Shown here: positions 15,595 through 24,247 of the stretch, piece after piece | Layout of the letters: every line of letters starts with the position of its first letter | Numbering within the stretch: the stretch's first letter is position 1 | Assembly (NCBI RefSeq): GCF_029989365.1 | Contig: NZ_JAPRAQ010000039.1 | Coordinates: forward strand, 1 to 47,867 | DNA from: Bradyrhizobium sp. Arg816 | Lineage (GTDB): Bacteria; Pseudomonadota; Alphaproteobacteria; Rhizobiales; Xanthobacteraceae | DNA length: 47,867 nucleotides | Reading direction: 5' to 3' | Notes under the pieces: generated by a model | Databases searched by the model: none | What the model was told of the DNA's origin: nothing | What the model saw: only the letters and a program-made list of their open reading frames with translations | Position numbers and translations under genes: made by a program

Positions 15595-16212
15595 TCATCG
15601 TCCCGGCAGAGTCGTCAGCCTCCGGGACGCTTCGATCCGCCAGAACGGATATGCAGCAATTTCTCTCGAATGCTGCCCGAACATGTCGATCCGTCTGCTT
15701 GAAAATTCGGTAACAACGGCGAAAAATTCAATTGGCGATCTGATCGCCGCAAGCCTCAGGCCGAATTCAAATGCAAATTGCCCGTTGGCTTGGGCTATCT
15801 CGAGAAGCTTCGCTTGATAAGCCTGCAGGTTTGCCGTCGCCAACGCAAGGCCTGTCGTTGAATCGCTATCTCTCATCCTCTGACTGAGGTCACCTGGTAA
15901 CGCATCCACCCGAGGCTCGATGAGTGGAGCGTCGGGCTTTGGATCGTCATGAAGCTTAAGAGGCCGTTCAATCGCGGCTTCAGCCACAGAGTGCAGAACA
16001 TTGTCTTTTGGACTTCTAACAGTCTCGATGAGGGGAGCAGCGCGTTTTGGATCATCATGTAGCTTAGGAGGCCGTTCAATTGCGGCTGCAGCCACAGAGT
16101 GCAGATCGTCTCTCGGACTTCTAACAACGGCTTGCTTGGTTCGTTGGGCCCGCGCGGCCTTCTTCGGATTGCGGGCGCGCTTCAGCGCTATCGCCGGTTT
16201 GCGTTTACTCAT
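15595..16212 (-). CDS. Phasin-family protein with a duplicated linker
   Basis: A 205-residue protein. Residues 1-30 are very basic (MSKRKPAIALKRARNPKKAA). Residues 31-105 hold two tandem copies of a unit of about 36 residues (RSPRDDLHSVAAAAIERPPK, then RSPKDNVLHSVAEAAIERPL, each followed by KLHDDPK). Residues 130-195 form the helical phasin domain (LQAYQAKLLEIAQANGQFAF, SPIEFFAVVTEFSSRR). Phasins coat polyhydroxyalkanoate granules; the basic N-terminus could also contact DNA, as in PhaM or PhaF-like proteins (inference). GGAGC before ATG 16212 supports the start. Confidence 0.8.
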   Translation of the reverse strand: MSKRKPAIALKRARNPKKAARAQRTKQAVVRSPRDDLHSVAAAAIERPPKLHDDPKRAAPLIETVRSPKDNVLHSVAEAAIERPLKLHDDPKPDAPLIEPRVDALPGDLSQRMRDSDSTTGLALATANLQAYQAKLLEIAQANGQFAFEFGLRLAAIRSPIEFFAVVTEFSSRRIDMFGQHSREIAAYPFWRIEASRRLTTLPGR

Positions 16213-16409
16213 CTGACGCTCCAAGAAAATGGGGGTGCGACCGCAACGGTCATTTCTGAAGGACAACAGGCTTTGTGACGTGACGTTCCAAACCCGTACA
16301 TTGGGGGAGTTCCGCATGAGCTAAGATCAATCGCGGGTTCTGCGATGTCGAAATTATTTTAGGTAGCAACTCCGACCGACAAACGTCTAGCTAGCGATCT
16401 TCCAGACCT

Positions 16410-16661
16410 ATGTTCAACGGCGTCAGTCTGAGAATAATCAGCCCTCCGCGCGTTGATTTCTCTGAAGGCCGTTTTATCGCCGACGTTATCATTACGGACG
16501 TCAAGCTGCCCGGAGGCATCGACGGATGGCTGATCGCCGAACGTTGCCGAGACCGGAATCGCGTCGGTTTTAAGCAGTGGCGTGCTGCCTGTGAATGGCG
16601 GCTCAGGTCAAAAGCGGCGGCCGAGGCAAGGGCGGCACCAAGTCAGATTCGCCGTCGATAG
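16410..16661 (+). pseudogene. Receiver-domain fragment
   Basis: Only the middle of a response regulator receiver is present: ADVIITDVKLPGGIDGWLIA with the phosphoacceptor Asp in ITDV, followed by ERCR. The N-terminal acidic strand and the C-terminal Ser/Thr and Lys parts are missing, and the rest of the frame is unrelated. A truncated gene, probably non-functional. Confidence 0.65.
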
Positions 16662-16863
16662 CCGACATCACGATAATCAGCATGGAGGACGCGCTCGCTG
16701 CGCCCCCAGCTTGGGTTGAATGCGGGGCGCGAATCGTCCCCCAGCACTGCTCACAGGAGCACCGAGCGAACGGCATCCCTGCGACCGTTTTTATGTCCTC
16801 CTCGTGATCTTAGCCCCTCGTCCGAGGGTGCCTTGGCCATTTGCCTTCCCGTAAAGGGTTTCT

Positions 16864-17109
16864 TCACTTCTGCACAAGCTTGATCGTTGAGATGGGCCAT
16901 TTTCCGGGATGGCCAGCTATGGAAAGTCGCAAACCGTGGGCTTCGTCTAAGTGTACACCCTCGACAGTCCCGGCCTTGCCGTCCGTGAGCACGACTGCCT
17001 TGCCCATTAATTCCGTCTCGGCCTTGTGATACTTCCGCAGGATATCGGCGGCTTGCGATTTAGCTCGGGGCCTTGCCTCAGGCATCTCGTTCTTCGGTGC
17101 AAACTGCAA
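16864..17109 (-). CDS. Conserved hypothetical protein
   Basis: An 81-residue protein; the start may also be Met9. It has a helix SQAADILRKYHKAETELMGK and a small beta domain KAVVLTDGKAGTVEGVHLDE ending GHPGKWPISTIKLV, somewhat like PRC-barrel modules. The KEVADILR.YH motif also occurs in the protein at 22458-22868. Function unknown. Confidence 0.65.
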   Translation of the reverse strand: MQFAPKNEMPEARPRAKSQAADILRKYHKAETELMGKAVVLTDGKAGTVEGVHLDEAHGLRLSIAGHPGKWPISTIKLVQK

Positions 17110-17387
17110 ACGGGGGGAATTGAGCTACGTTCCTTTATAAGGCGCGACGTAGCGAAGTGCTCCGCTTCGGCGACGGTGGGCCCGCTAGAGTAATACGGCG
17201 AAATCCCGAGCAGCCTATTGGGAAAGTCTGGCAACCCGGCCCAAATGCCAAATCTCAAATCGCCAAACCTCGTCTACGGGGCGTAGCAAATCGCGCAGGC
17301 AACTCGCCTCTGCACCCTACCGTGCAAACAATTGGCCGTCGGGAAAAATAGGAACCCCCGCTTGCTTATGCCGGTTCTTCCCACCTC
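17110..17387. other. Stretch without a supported gene
   Basis: No convincing gene on either strand. Confidence 0.4.
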
Positions 17388-17617
17388 ATGCCCACCATCT
17401 ATTCGACATTCTAGGCGACGCCGACACCATCATCGACGACGAGGGCATCAAATTGCCGAACATCTCAATGGCACCAGAGATGGCCTTGGAATTGCTGAGT
17501 CAGGCAATGGCGCGCCGTGGCACTGGAGGCGCGACCAAGGTGGAATTGCGAGATCAGAATGGGCCTTTTCTGCGTGTGTCAGCCGCTGTTTTCATCTTGC
17601 AGCGCAAGTTTCGATGA
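17388..17617 (+). pseudogene. DUF6894-like protein frameshifted near its start
   Basis: From 17396 the frame reads HLFDILGDADTIIDDEGIKL, then PNISMAPEMALELLSQAMAR and VELRDQNGPFLRVSAAVF. This follows the DUF6894 order (FD..D....DDEG..LP...A...AL). The only fitting ATG, at 17388 (MPT), is one base out of frame with it. Either the start region lost a base or the read has an indel. Confidence 0.6.
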
Positions 17618-17644
17618 TCACGACCTGAACGGGGACATGGATCA

Positions 17645-17863
17645 ATGGGCCATTTTTTGCGTGACTTTGCAGCAGATATTCCTCTCTTTCCGGGACGGGA
17701 CGATTTGCTTAGTAAGACTGAGCTAACCTCACCGGTCAGCGACAGTCGGTGGACCGGCTATTTGTTAGTTGCCTTCTTGTCCGTCGGCGGAGCGGCCTCG
17801 GTTGTCTGGATCGGCGCCATCGGATGGTTCAGTTGGCGCCTGATCAACTGGTTCTGTTCGTAA
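17645..17863 (+). CDS. Small membrane protein
   Basis: A 72-residue protein with an N-terminal polar part (MGHFLRDFAADIPLFPGRDD) and one long hydrophobic region YLLVAFLSVGGAASVVWIGA followed by WFSWRLINWF. No family is recognised. It lies between two DUF6894 loci on the same strand. Confidence 0.5.
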   Translation: MGHFLRDFAADIPLFPGRDDLLSKTELTSPVSDSRWTGYLLVAFLSVGGAASVVWIGAIGWFSWRLINWFCS

Positions 17864-17979
17864 AGGCAGGACGGCATTGGACCAAAGTGGTTGCCTCGGA
17901 TCGGCGTTGGTGTTGCTGGCGATTGGCCCTTCGCACTGGCTGTTGTGGAACGGGGCCTGGCTCTGCAGGATTCTGACGC

Positions 17980-18210
17980 ATGCCGCGCTATTTCTTCCAC
18001 GTCACCCACGAACGCCGCGAACTCGACCTCGAAGGCGCGGAGCTGCCTGACGAGCACACCGCTTGGAATGAAGCCACGGTAAGGGCTGGGCAGATACTCA
18101 AAGGCCTCGATGGGAAGTTAACGCCCGACCGCGAATGGCGAATGGAAGTCGTGGACGAGTCCCGAAACACCCTCTATGTCCTGCGTATCAAGGCCGAGAA
18201 GCGAAAGTAA
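17980..18210 (+). CDS. DUF6894 protein, intact
   Basis: A 76-residue protein: MPRYFFHVTHERRELDLEGA, then ELPDEHTAWNEATVRAGQIL and DREWRMEVVDESRNTLYVLR. It is a close paralogue of the copy at 10378-10608, and the similarity extends into both flanks, so the two arose by duplication of a segment larger than the gene. Upstream (17872-17976) is a broken piece of the small membrane protein that also neighbours the other copy. Confidence 0.9.
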   Translation: MPRYFFHVTHERRELDLEGAELPDEHTAWNEATVRAGQILKGLDGKLTPDREWRMEVVDESRNTLYVLRIKAEKRK

Positions 18211-18920
18211 GCTTTGGCTCAGTTGGCGGAGTCCCGGCCGCCACTCCGCATCTTCTCGCAGCCCCGACTCGTCCATGCGCTCGTTCGAAGTCGGACCTGC
18301 CGAACCGAGCGCCGCGCCGAAAGCCGCTCGGCAAATTCAAGCCAGTAAATGCGCCCGAGCGTGCACAAGAAGTGTCGCATTTCTCCTCCATACTCCACTA
18401 GGCCATAATGTCGGGCGGAAGGGGGCACGAGTGATTTCTGTCAACAGTGCGGAGCCTACGCTGTGGAATACAAGACCGGCGGAACTATTCCAAAAAGATT
18501 CAGGTCGTGATCTGCTGTGTTGACAAATATCTCACGCAGCTGGCCAGCGCTGGCGCACCAACTGGAGAACCTTTCGGAGATTGAGAAATCGGGCCGAAGC
18601 TGGGCACTCCCGTGTATGAGGACAGAGCGCTGATAGGTTTCCCCTCTACCCACATCAGCACCGGCAGGCCGGTCTTAAATCGCCGTCGCGCGCGCTCGTG
18701 AGCCCAGCCACACCTTGGGCCGCTGCTCACACTGGAAAAAGATCAAGAACAAAGGACCATCGGCCTACACACGGGTGGCCGATCAGTTCAAGTCGTCATA
18801 GACACATCCACGACGATGTTTTCCGGGGGCGGACCACCAAATGTTCAATTGTGTATCAAAGTGAACGCACCAACCTGCGCCGATGGGCCTACAGTTCGTG
18901 GTTTGAAGGGGAGGCGTCAC
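18211..18920. other. Long stretch without a supported gene
   Basis: Several open frames exist on both strands, but none shows a recognisable protein pattern. A short plus-strand run near 18435-18480 (CQQCGAYAVEYKTGG) might be a remnant. Nothing is assigned. Confidence 0.4.
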
Positions 18921-19262
18921 ATGAGCATCCGATCACTGTACTGCTTCGCGTTCTTCAGTACTGTGGCCGCCTGTCCTCTCGGGGTTGTCGTTGCCCAAAA
19001 CCTCCCTCCGGAACTTGAGGCCTGCCGCACAACTGGACTCATCGCGCTGAAAGAACGCAGTCCCGCGATAAAAGATATCTCGTTTGACGTTGATGGAATG
19101 ACGATTGCAAAGGCCAATACGAAAGTCGAGGACACGATCATTCGCACCATCGTCATCGGGGATGCCTATCTCGAAAAAGGTAAGAACGACACCCGCCGGA
19201 CTTTTCTTTGCCTGATCGGCGAAAAAGGCAAAGTGCTCCTCACATTCTTTACGGACAAATGA
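18921..19262 (+). CDS. Secreted hypothetical protein
   Basis: A 113-residue protein. MSIRSLYCFAFFSTVAACPL to VVVAQ is a signal peptide with a likely cut after VVVAQN or VAQ. The mature part has one Cys in EACRTTG and another in FLCLIGEKGKVLLTFF, compatible with a disulfide. AAGGGGAGG lies 8 bases before ATG 18921, which rules out a start at 18816. Probably periplasmic; function unknown. Confidence 0.75.
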   Translation: MSIRSLYCFAFFSTVAACPLGVVVAQNLPPELEACRTTGLIALKERSPAIKDISFDVDGMTIAKANTKVEDTIIRTIVIGDAYLEKGKNDTRRTFLCLIGEKGKVLLTFFTDK

Positions 19263-19413
19263 TGCAGCGTCCAGAACCGTCCGGATGCTCAATGCGCAGG
19301 ATTTGCCGCTCGGACGATACAACTTCGCGGCGCGGATGACGTCGCCGCCTCCGTCGATCTCGATCGCCGGCTCCGGCTCGCAGTATTGTCCCATGGTTAG
19401 TTGTAGGCGGCGC

Positions 19414-19770
19414 TTAGAGTGACTCAAGGTAAGGGGTCAAAAGGTCGACCGTTTCGACCAGCCCGTCAGCCTCCATGTCGATGAGGAGTGCCTCCGCAGT
19501 TTTCTCTGGTCACTTGAATCGTTCGCGCATGCGGCGGATTGCCGCCACGGCCCGCGGAGGATCCAGTGCGATCGTATCTGCGATGAATTGGTCAGCCGAT
19601 TTTGCTTCGATATTGAGTTGAGAGAGCGCCTCGGCCGGGAAGTCTTTCACGATCTCGGGCTGACCGGCGAGCTGATCGATTACCATGCGCAGTGGAAGCC
19701 GGTGCATCGGGCCGACTTGGTGTTCGACGTCGTGTGCGATTGAAGGTGTAGCCTCGCCGTGCCGCGCGAG
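19414..19770 (-). pseudogene. PIN-domain toxin, C-terminal part with an in-frame TGA
   Basis: The minus strand reads KDFPAEALSQLNIEAKSADQ, FIADTIALDPPRAVAAIRRM and RERFK, then TGA at 19510-19512. The same frame continues PEKTAEALLIDMEADGLVET and VDLLTPYLESL to TAA at 19414. This is the end of a VapC-like PIN ribonuclease of the longer type. The TGA fits a CGA change. The N-terminal half, which holds the acidic active-site residues, is not recognisable. A related antitoxin was not found. Confidence 0.65.
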
Positions 19771-19840
19771 AGGCCGACATGGTGTCGCAACCGTGGCGGC
19801 CTCTTTCGTATCGGGTAGAATGGGCGCTCCGCTTTAACGA

Positions 19841-20281
19841 TCAATCTTTCTTGGGTGGAGCTGGCGATGCTGCCAGCATTCGGATCTTCCATTTGTCGTC
19901 TACTTTGACGTAGACGGCGGTCCAAATACCCGATGCATCCAGCGCGTCACCTTTGTCGTTCTTGCCGGTGATGTGGAATTTGCCCATCGCGGCCGGGGTA
20001 TCATTATCAACCTGCCACGCATCATCGACCGTAGCGTCGAGCTTGTTAAAACCTGCCTTGAAAGCACCGGCATAAGCGGTCTCAACGTCTTGCTTTCCGG
20101 TTGGGTTAATAAAAACACCGTCCTTAGTGTACAGCGCGGCCACGCAAGCCGCGTCCTGCTTGGTGTAGCAACCCTCGTAAGTCTGGGCGATCTTGCTGGC
20201 TTCCTGTTTGAAGTCATCGGCAAACGCCGAAGCCGTGAACATAAAGGGGATGCACAACGTCAATATAACTGGACGTTTCAT
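19841..20281 (-). CDS. Secreted SnoaL-like (DUF4440-type) protein 1
   Basis: A 146-residue protein with a signal peptide (MKRPVILTLCIPFMFTASAF, cut after AFA). The mature part has the NTF2-like fold pattern: a helix ASKIAQTYEGCYTKQDAACV, then ALYTKDGVFINPTG and a C-terminal strand pair SGIWTAVYVKVDDKWKIRML. Such proteins bind or transform small molecules; no catalytic residue is clear. GAGGGA upstream of ATG 20281 supports the start. A FixK-type box (20399-20412) stands 118 bases upstream. A paralogue lies at 42790-43227. Confidence 0.8.
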   Translation of the reverse strand: MKRPVILTLCIPFMFTASAFADDFKQEASKIAQTYEGCYTKQDAACVAALYTKDGVFINPTGKQDVETAYAGAFKAGFNKLDATVDDAWQVDNDTPAAMGKFHITGKNDKGDALDASGIWTAVYVKVDDKWKIRMLAASPAPPKKD

Positions 20282-20398
20282 TTCCATTCCCTCCATCGAT
20301 GATGCGTAATTGCACCGTGACGCTCACCGCGATGGACGCTGCGTTGCAATCCCGTAGTTTTATCGGCCGCTAGGTTCACTTCGTTCCCGGCCGAAAGG

Positions 20399-20412
20399 TT
20401 GATCTAGCTCAA
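20399..20412. promoter_or_regulatory. FixK-type box upstream of the SnoaL-like gene
   Basis: TTGATCTAGCTCAA; one position (C for A in the right half) differs from TTGAT-N4-ATCAA. It is centred about 124 bases before the ATG at 20281, leaving room for a promoter with the box at -41.5 and a leader of some 80 bases. Confidence 0.6.
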
Positions 20413-20437
20413 GGGTGACTGGGCAGTTTTCCGTGGC

Positions 20438-20575
20438 TCAGTCCTTCTCGATCTCGCGCATGTAGTGGATCACGTTCTCGCTCATGGAGGCCGGGCCGCC
20501 ATCCGGCTGCGGCGAGCGGTCGTGACTCTGCTCGTAGGTGAGCACCACCAGCCGGTCAAGACCGAGGCCGTACAT
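20438..20575 (-). CDS. Short hypothetical protein or fragment
   Basis: A 45-residue frame MYGLGLDRLVVLTYEQSHDR..., ending SENVIHYMREIEKD. In-frame coding pattern extends upstream (RTQPGKAVAR) to near 20620 without a clear start, so this may be the 3' end of the preceding gene after a frameshift. No family assigned. Confidence 0.4.
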   Translation of the reverse strand: MYGLGLDRLVVLTYEQSHDRSPQPDGGPASMSENVIHYMREIEKD

Positions 20576-20630
20576 CCGGGCCACTGCCTTGCCGGGCTGG
20601 GTGCGATGCAGAAGAAATGATGGTGGCCCG

Positions 20631-20801
20631 CTACGGGTCTAAGCGGACTTTTAGGATGGCGCGCTCGAACCGCTTGGCAAGATCGAGCGAGAGGCGCGGC
20701 GGCAGGTAGGTCAACCTGTTGGTCTTCTTCCATTCTTCGACGACACCCATGGCGAGGCCGAGGGTCGTGCCATCATCAGGCTTCGAGGTTGGCAATGTCA
20801 T
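20631..20801 (-). CDS. Small hypothetical protein coupled to the gene upstream
   Basis: A 56-residue frame,  MTLPTSKPDDGTTLGLAMGV..., with RLSLDLAKRFERAILKVRL at the end. Its ATG overlaps the stop of the gene at 20798-21142 (ATGA), a classic sign of translational coupling. It may be cut short by a frameshift, as the coding pattern resumes downstream at 20438-20575. Confidence 0.55.
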   Translation of the reverse strand: MTLPTSKPDDGTTLGLAMGVVEEWKKTNRLTYLPPRLSLDLAKRFERAILKVRLDP

Positions 20802-21142
20802 GATGACTTGTCCTCGTCGAGGTCCATGTCTCCTATGAGCGGCCCGCTGACGCCATTACGTTCATCTCTCGCGATATGCTGCCCGATTGCCCTGGCCAGC
20901 GCCAACCATTGTTCACGGTGGCTAGGATGATCAAGACTATGCGGGTCGCTCGGCGGTACGTTGCTGCTGATGGCGATCATGGGGTCGCCCTTGCGTTTCA
21001 GCGTCGGCCTGACCTGCTCGAAGCATGCCGGGTGCCACTCGCCATGGACCGACTCTCCCTTCTTGTAGGAGACGGTAATGCTGATCACACCCGCGTCTTG
21101 CACTCGGCAGTGCGCGCAGGTGAATAGCGGAGCCTTTCTCAT
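20798..21142 (-). CDS. Hypothetical protein with a Cys/His zinc-like motif
   Basis: A 114-residue protein, MRKAPLFTCAHCRVQDAGVI..., with CAHC (residues 9-12) and, about 25 residues on, HGEWHPACF, which could hold a zinc ion. The C-terminal half is polar and helical (REQWLALARAIGQHIARDER). GGAG stands 8 bases before ATG 21142; a longer frame to 21358 is not supported. It overlaps the next gene by ATGA. Function unknown. Confidence 0.65.
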   Translation of the reverse strand: MRKAPLFTCAHCRVQDAGVISITVSYKKGESVHGEWHPACFEQVRPTLKRKGDPMIAISSNVPPSDPHSLDHPSHREQWLALARAIGQHIARDERNGVSGPLIGDMDLDEDKSS

Positions 21143-21433
21143 ACTCTTACTCCGCCGAAGCTTCAATTTTGGTGGCGGACACGAGCGAAATTTCGCCCAC
21201 GGAAACTGGCCCCGGCGCCGGGGATATAGGAGGTTGTTTGTACGCCGGGGCCAGCGCTCTCCGCCGTCGAATCGTGCTATCAGAGATAGAACATCCTGGG
21301 CGGCAAGCTCACTGATGGTGGAGACATCGCGCTCCGGGGCAAGTGCAGTTTGTGCCAAGCGATGTTGCGCTCACGGAAAGCCGTGTGCCGATGGTGAATT
21401 CACTGGAACCGCGAAATTCGTAGGTCGGAAAAA

Positions 21434-21751
21434 ATGGCGCGCTGGAAGCAGGATTGGGCCGCAGAGGAAATCGAAAAGCTTAGGACGTTGGCGGGCACGA
21501 TGCCGCTGACGCAGATCGCCTCCGAACTGGGGCGGACCGATTGCTGGAGCCGGAAGAATAAGATGACACCGAGACCCAGCAAGAGGATCACGACCGGTGA
21601 ACGTGATGCACGGTGCGCTTGGCGAGCGGTCGACGTGCCTGACGGCGCCGTTGTCACGCAACCAAACCGTTTTGGCCGTACAATGGTGTGGAGGCATTAC
21701 ATCGACGGCCATCCACGCGTCCGATGCTTCATGCCTGGCAGCATGATTTGA
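21434..21751 (+). CDS. Hypothetical protein with a GcrA/SANT-like N-terminus
   Basis: A 105-residue frame. The first 33 residues (MARWKQDWAAEEIEKLRTLA, then TQIASELGRT) match the helix pattern of the small DNA-binding protein at 1015-1224. The rest diverges (RKNKMTPRPSKR...), and the usual third helix is missing. It could be a fused or truncated relative. Coding status is uncertain. Confidence 0.45.
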   Translation: MARWKQDWAAEEIEKLRTLAGTMPLTQIASELGRTDCWSRKNKMTPRPSKRITTGERDARCAWRAVDVPDGAVVTQPNRFGRTMVWRHYIDGHPRVRCFMPGSMI

Positions 21752-21859
21752 TGCAGCTTCAAAGATGATCGGCTTGGGGCATTCGCATCGATTTTGGCAT
21801 GTCCGCAACAGGTCCGGTTAGAGGGTAATCTCGGAAACGCCGATCGTCTGGTCTGCATC

Positions 21860-21985
21860 GGGTTGGACGCGGTTCATAGCTCAGCCGTTGAGAAGGCCGG
21901 ACTGAGCAGCCTCACCGAGGGCGACATAATCAGCTTCGACGTCGTTTCAAATCGCGGCAAGAGTCGGCTGAGAATCTACGCATCG
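21860..21985 (+). pseudogene. Cold-shock (CspA-like) protein remnant
   Basis: The frame reads VHSSAVEKAGLSSLTEGDII and SFDVVSNRGKS, matching the middle and C-terminal strands of CspA-type proteins (FVHISAVE.AGL..L.EG..ISF.V...RGK). The N-terminal RNA-binding strands with GFGFI are scrambled. No intact start. Confidence 0.65.
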
Positions 21986-22280
21986 GCTGATAAATCCAAC
22001 CTTCGATCAACCGGATGGTCCCTATGTATGGAAAAGGCCGCGGCGGTTTCGCACTGCGGCCGGCCGGGTTAGAATAAAAACGTGAAATATTGAGTCCAGC
22101 CCCGGCGAGACAAAGCCTACAGGGTCCGAGCGGGCGCGCGGTGTCATCGAAGTCACACCTGGGAAAACTTAATGCGTCAGCTTCGCTGAATGAAGGAGGG
22201 CTCGCCGGGCTGGCGAAGGCGAGCCCTAACCCCAAGGCCGCGAAAGCTCCGGCTGCCTTGACGAATGCAGTAGTCTGCAT
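21930..22280 (-). CDS. Doubtful secreted protein
   Basis: A frame of 116 residues opens with a signal-peptide-like stretch (AAGAFAALGLGLAFASPASP). The rest is low-complexity and antisense to the cold-shock remnant at its end. No clear ribosome site. A GC hairpin (GGGCTCGCC / GGCGAGCCC around 22199-22230) overlaps the same bases and may be the real feature. Confidence 0.25.
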   Translation of the reverse strand: MQTTAFVKAAGAFAALGLGLAFASPASPPSFSEADALSFPRCDFDDTARPLGPCRLCLAGAGLNISRFYSNPAGRSAKPPRPFPYIGTIRLIEGWIYQPMRRFSADSCRDLKRRRS

Positions 22281-22343
22281 CTGATCGGCGCAGATGCAAA
22301 CGTTAACAAAATCGGAATTTGGCGGCTTTTGAAATAAGGATGA

Positions 22344-22502
22344 TTAAGGCCGATTGCCGCCCGCAACGAGGACTTCACCAACCCCATCGTGGAGGGCACC
22401 CGCACCGTCGGCAACAATGCGCGCGATCGCGCTCTGGCCGACGACGAGCTGCGGGACCTATGGACCGCACTCGTGCTTGAATCCGATTTTGGCGGAATCT
22501 AG
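22344..22502 (+). mobile_element. Tyrosine recombinase (phage integrase) fragment
   Basis: The plus strand reads AARNEDFTNPIVEGTRTVGN, then NARDRALADDELRDLWTALV. This matches the junction between the core-binding and catalytic domains of prophage and island integrases (NPIVRG......R.R.L.DDELR.LW). Both ends are missing and a stop follows at 22500. It marks an old integration or deletion end. Confidence 0.7.
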
Positions 22503-22868
22503 GACTTGTTTCGCAACCGCCTTCTTCCGATCCATCGTCCAACTTGCAACGTCACCTAACTGTTCTTCCAGTTCAGAGAACACCGCATCGAAGGCACGAG
22601 ATATCAAGCCCTGGTCGGAATGATGCATGCCGTGATAACGCCGAAGGATATCTGCCACTTCCTTCGAGGCTACATCAGCTCGCGCCTCGGACCATCGCTG
22701 TCGCATTCGACTCAACATCGTCTGGCGCCCCCAAGGGTTTAGAGGAGTGATCTTTCCGCAACCGGAGGGCGAGCGCAGGGTGAAACGCGCTGCCACAATC
22801 GGTGACACGGTCGATCCTTTGATCCGCCGCGACTCAGGAGCCGGCTTTGTGCGCGCAGCGAGAATCAT
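22458..22868 (-). CDS. Hypothetical protein, 3' end next to the integrase fragment
   Basis: A 136-residue frame. The well-formed part is residues 51-136: MLSRMRQRWSEARADVASKE, VADILRRYHGMHHSDQGLIS and helices to the end. The ATG at 22868 overlaps the stop of the DUF7662 gene upstream (ATGA), but Met51 (22718) may be the true start. Its last codons overlap the integrase fragment on the other strand, so the C-terminus may have been changed by a rearrangement. Confidence 0.5.
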   Translation of the reverse strand: MILAARTKPAPESRRIKGSTVSPIVAARFTLRSPSGCGKITPLNPWGRQTMLSRMRQRWSEARADVASKEVADILRRYHGMHHSDQGLISRAFDAVFSELEEQLGDVASWTMDRKKAVAKQVLDSAKIGFKHECGP

Positions 22869-23307
22869 GTCCGATTAAATTCGACCGCTCGCTGCTTCAG
22901 CGAAACCTTAGCCTTGAAGCCGGCCTTTAACCACGCAAAGGCCTGCGCGTGACCAGCCTTGCGCGAGCTTTCATTTCCCCACCATGCACTGAAGCGGTAG
23001 GCAGAAGCAGGTAGCGGCCGCCAAGAATTTCTTCGATCTCGGAGAATGTGAGGCGAACAGCTTGTCCCCGTGTGCTCAAAAGCCATTGGCACAACGGATC
23101 GTAAACCGACACAGCCACTGGTCTCGTTACCTTGTCCACGCGACTGACAGAAGCGATGTCTCGCGCGGCAATCGCCAGGTCGAGATCAGTGATCCTTTCA
23201 AAGATACGAGCGGCGATCGTCTCCGCCTCTTCGGTGGTCAACGATCGGATTCCGAGCGAAGCCAGTTCCTCTCTGAGAATTCCGGCCACGATCGATTTGA
23301 CACTCAT
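22865..23307 (-). pseudogene. DUF7662-type protein with one missing base
   Basis: The first frame gives MSVKSIVAGILREELASLGI to YDPLCQWLLSTRGQAVRLTF and SEIEEILGG. The next frame continues RPLPASAYRFSAWWGNE and AQAFAWLKAGFKAKVSLKQR. Together they are the DUF7662 pattern (YDPL..WL......LTF.EIE.ILG..LP.SA...AWWGNE...Q..AWL.AGF). A missing base near 23024, in a CCGG-like context, breaks it. The rest is intact, so a sequencing error is possible. Confidence 0.75.
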
Positions 23308-23484
23308 TTTGGGTAGGCCCTAAAGCCTCGATCCAAGCTCAACCCGTCGGCGAGATCAATGCGACGTTCGCCGAACTGGTAGAAATACGGAAAGGAGATG
23401 AGCGACGCACGGCAACAAAACGGTGGATGGGCGACGCCGCTCTTCCTTTGACCCGCCAACGCACGGCAGTGAAATTGGTGGCGC
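23308..23484. other. Short stretch, possible remnant
   Basis: A minus-strand run (SFPYFYQFGERRIDLADGLS) looks protein-like but has no start or family. Confidence 0.35.
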
Positions 23485-23916
23485 TTATTTTTCGCCTGCT
23501 GATTTGCTTGTCTCGGCCGCCAGCGGGTTGTGCTTTCGTGCTTCGAGGTAGGCCGATGCGCCGAAGTAAAAGGCCACAACGATACCGACGACGGTAGTGA
23601 AGTTGGAGAGCATCGTTTGTGTGATGGGCGCCATAGCGTGATCGCTGCCTTGAAAAAACGAAACGAGCCCGACCAGCACCAAGTACTGGGTCACAATGCC
23701 CGCCGCGATTGCAGCCCTTAGTGCCGCTTCCGTCGATGCTTCTCGGGCATACACGCAGCCAAAAAACGTAAATCCGTAGAGCCCCGACCCGAGAACTCCC
23801 AGCGAAAGAAAGCCATCGTTGTCATAATGTCTGGCGGCAAATACAGCGATGCCGACAAATATAAGCTCCGGCAACACGAAAGACGCGGAAACCTTCCAAA
23901 TAAATCGAAGATCCAT
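23485..23916 (-). CDS. Four-pass membrane protein
   Basis: A 143-residue protein with four predicted membrane segments: FVLPELIFVGIAVFAARHY, SLGVLGSGLYGFTFFGCVY, AIAAGIVTQYLVLVGLVSFF and FTTVVGIVVAFYFGASAYL. A basic tail follows, so both ends should be cytoplasmic. GGGAG lies 7 bases before ATG 23916. No family recognised. Confidence 0.8.
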   Translation of the reverse strand: MDLRFIWKVSASFVLPELIFVGIAVFAARHYDNDGFLSLGVLGSGLYGFTFFGCVYAREASTEAALRAAIAAGIVTQYLVLVGLVSFFQGSDHAMAPITQTMLSNFTTVVGIVVAFYFGASAYLEARKHNPLAAETSKSAGEK

Positions 23917-24247
23917 GATCCAACTCCCGCTTTGTTGAGAGTTACGGACCAATCCAAGCGCAACCTGGACGGGTGCGCAAGCAATTTCCCCAAGGCGGGG
24001 ATGGATTTTTAAGCAAATCAGTGGTGGACTGGTTCGCGGAGCCTGAGAACTCCCGAAGCGGCCCTTGCCGGGGATTGCGCTTCAACCGCGATAGGCGGGC
24101 CGCCTGGGCTTGCCGGCCCTATCACCCGCGGAAATGACGACCGCGCCCACTTGCCGTGGGCTGCGACCGGCTCGGTATGCCGGGAGTGCCGCGGCTAGAC
24201 GCTGGCGCCTATCGCGAGATGGAGGAGACCTGCGCGATCTGGTGAAC
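23917..24247. other. Stretch without a supported gene
   Basis: An imperfect hairpin lies at about 24089-24121 (GATAGGCGGGCCG with CCGGCCCTATC). No gene was recognised. Confidence 0.4.
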
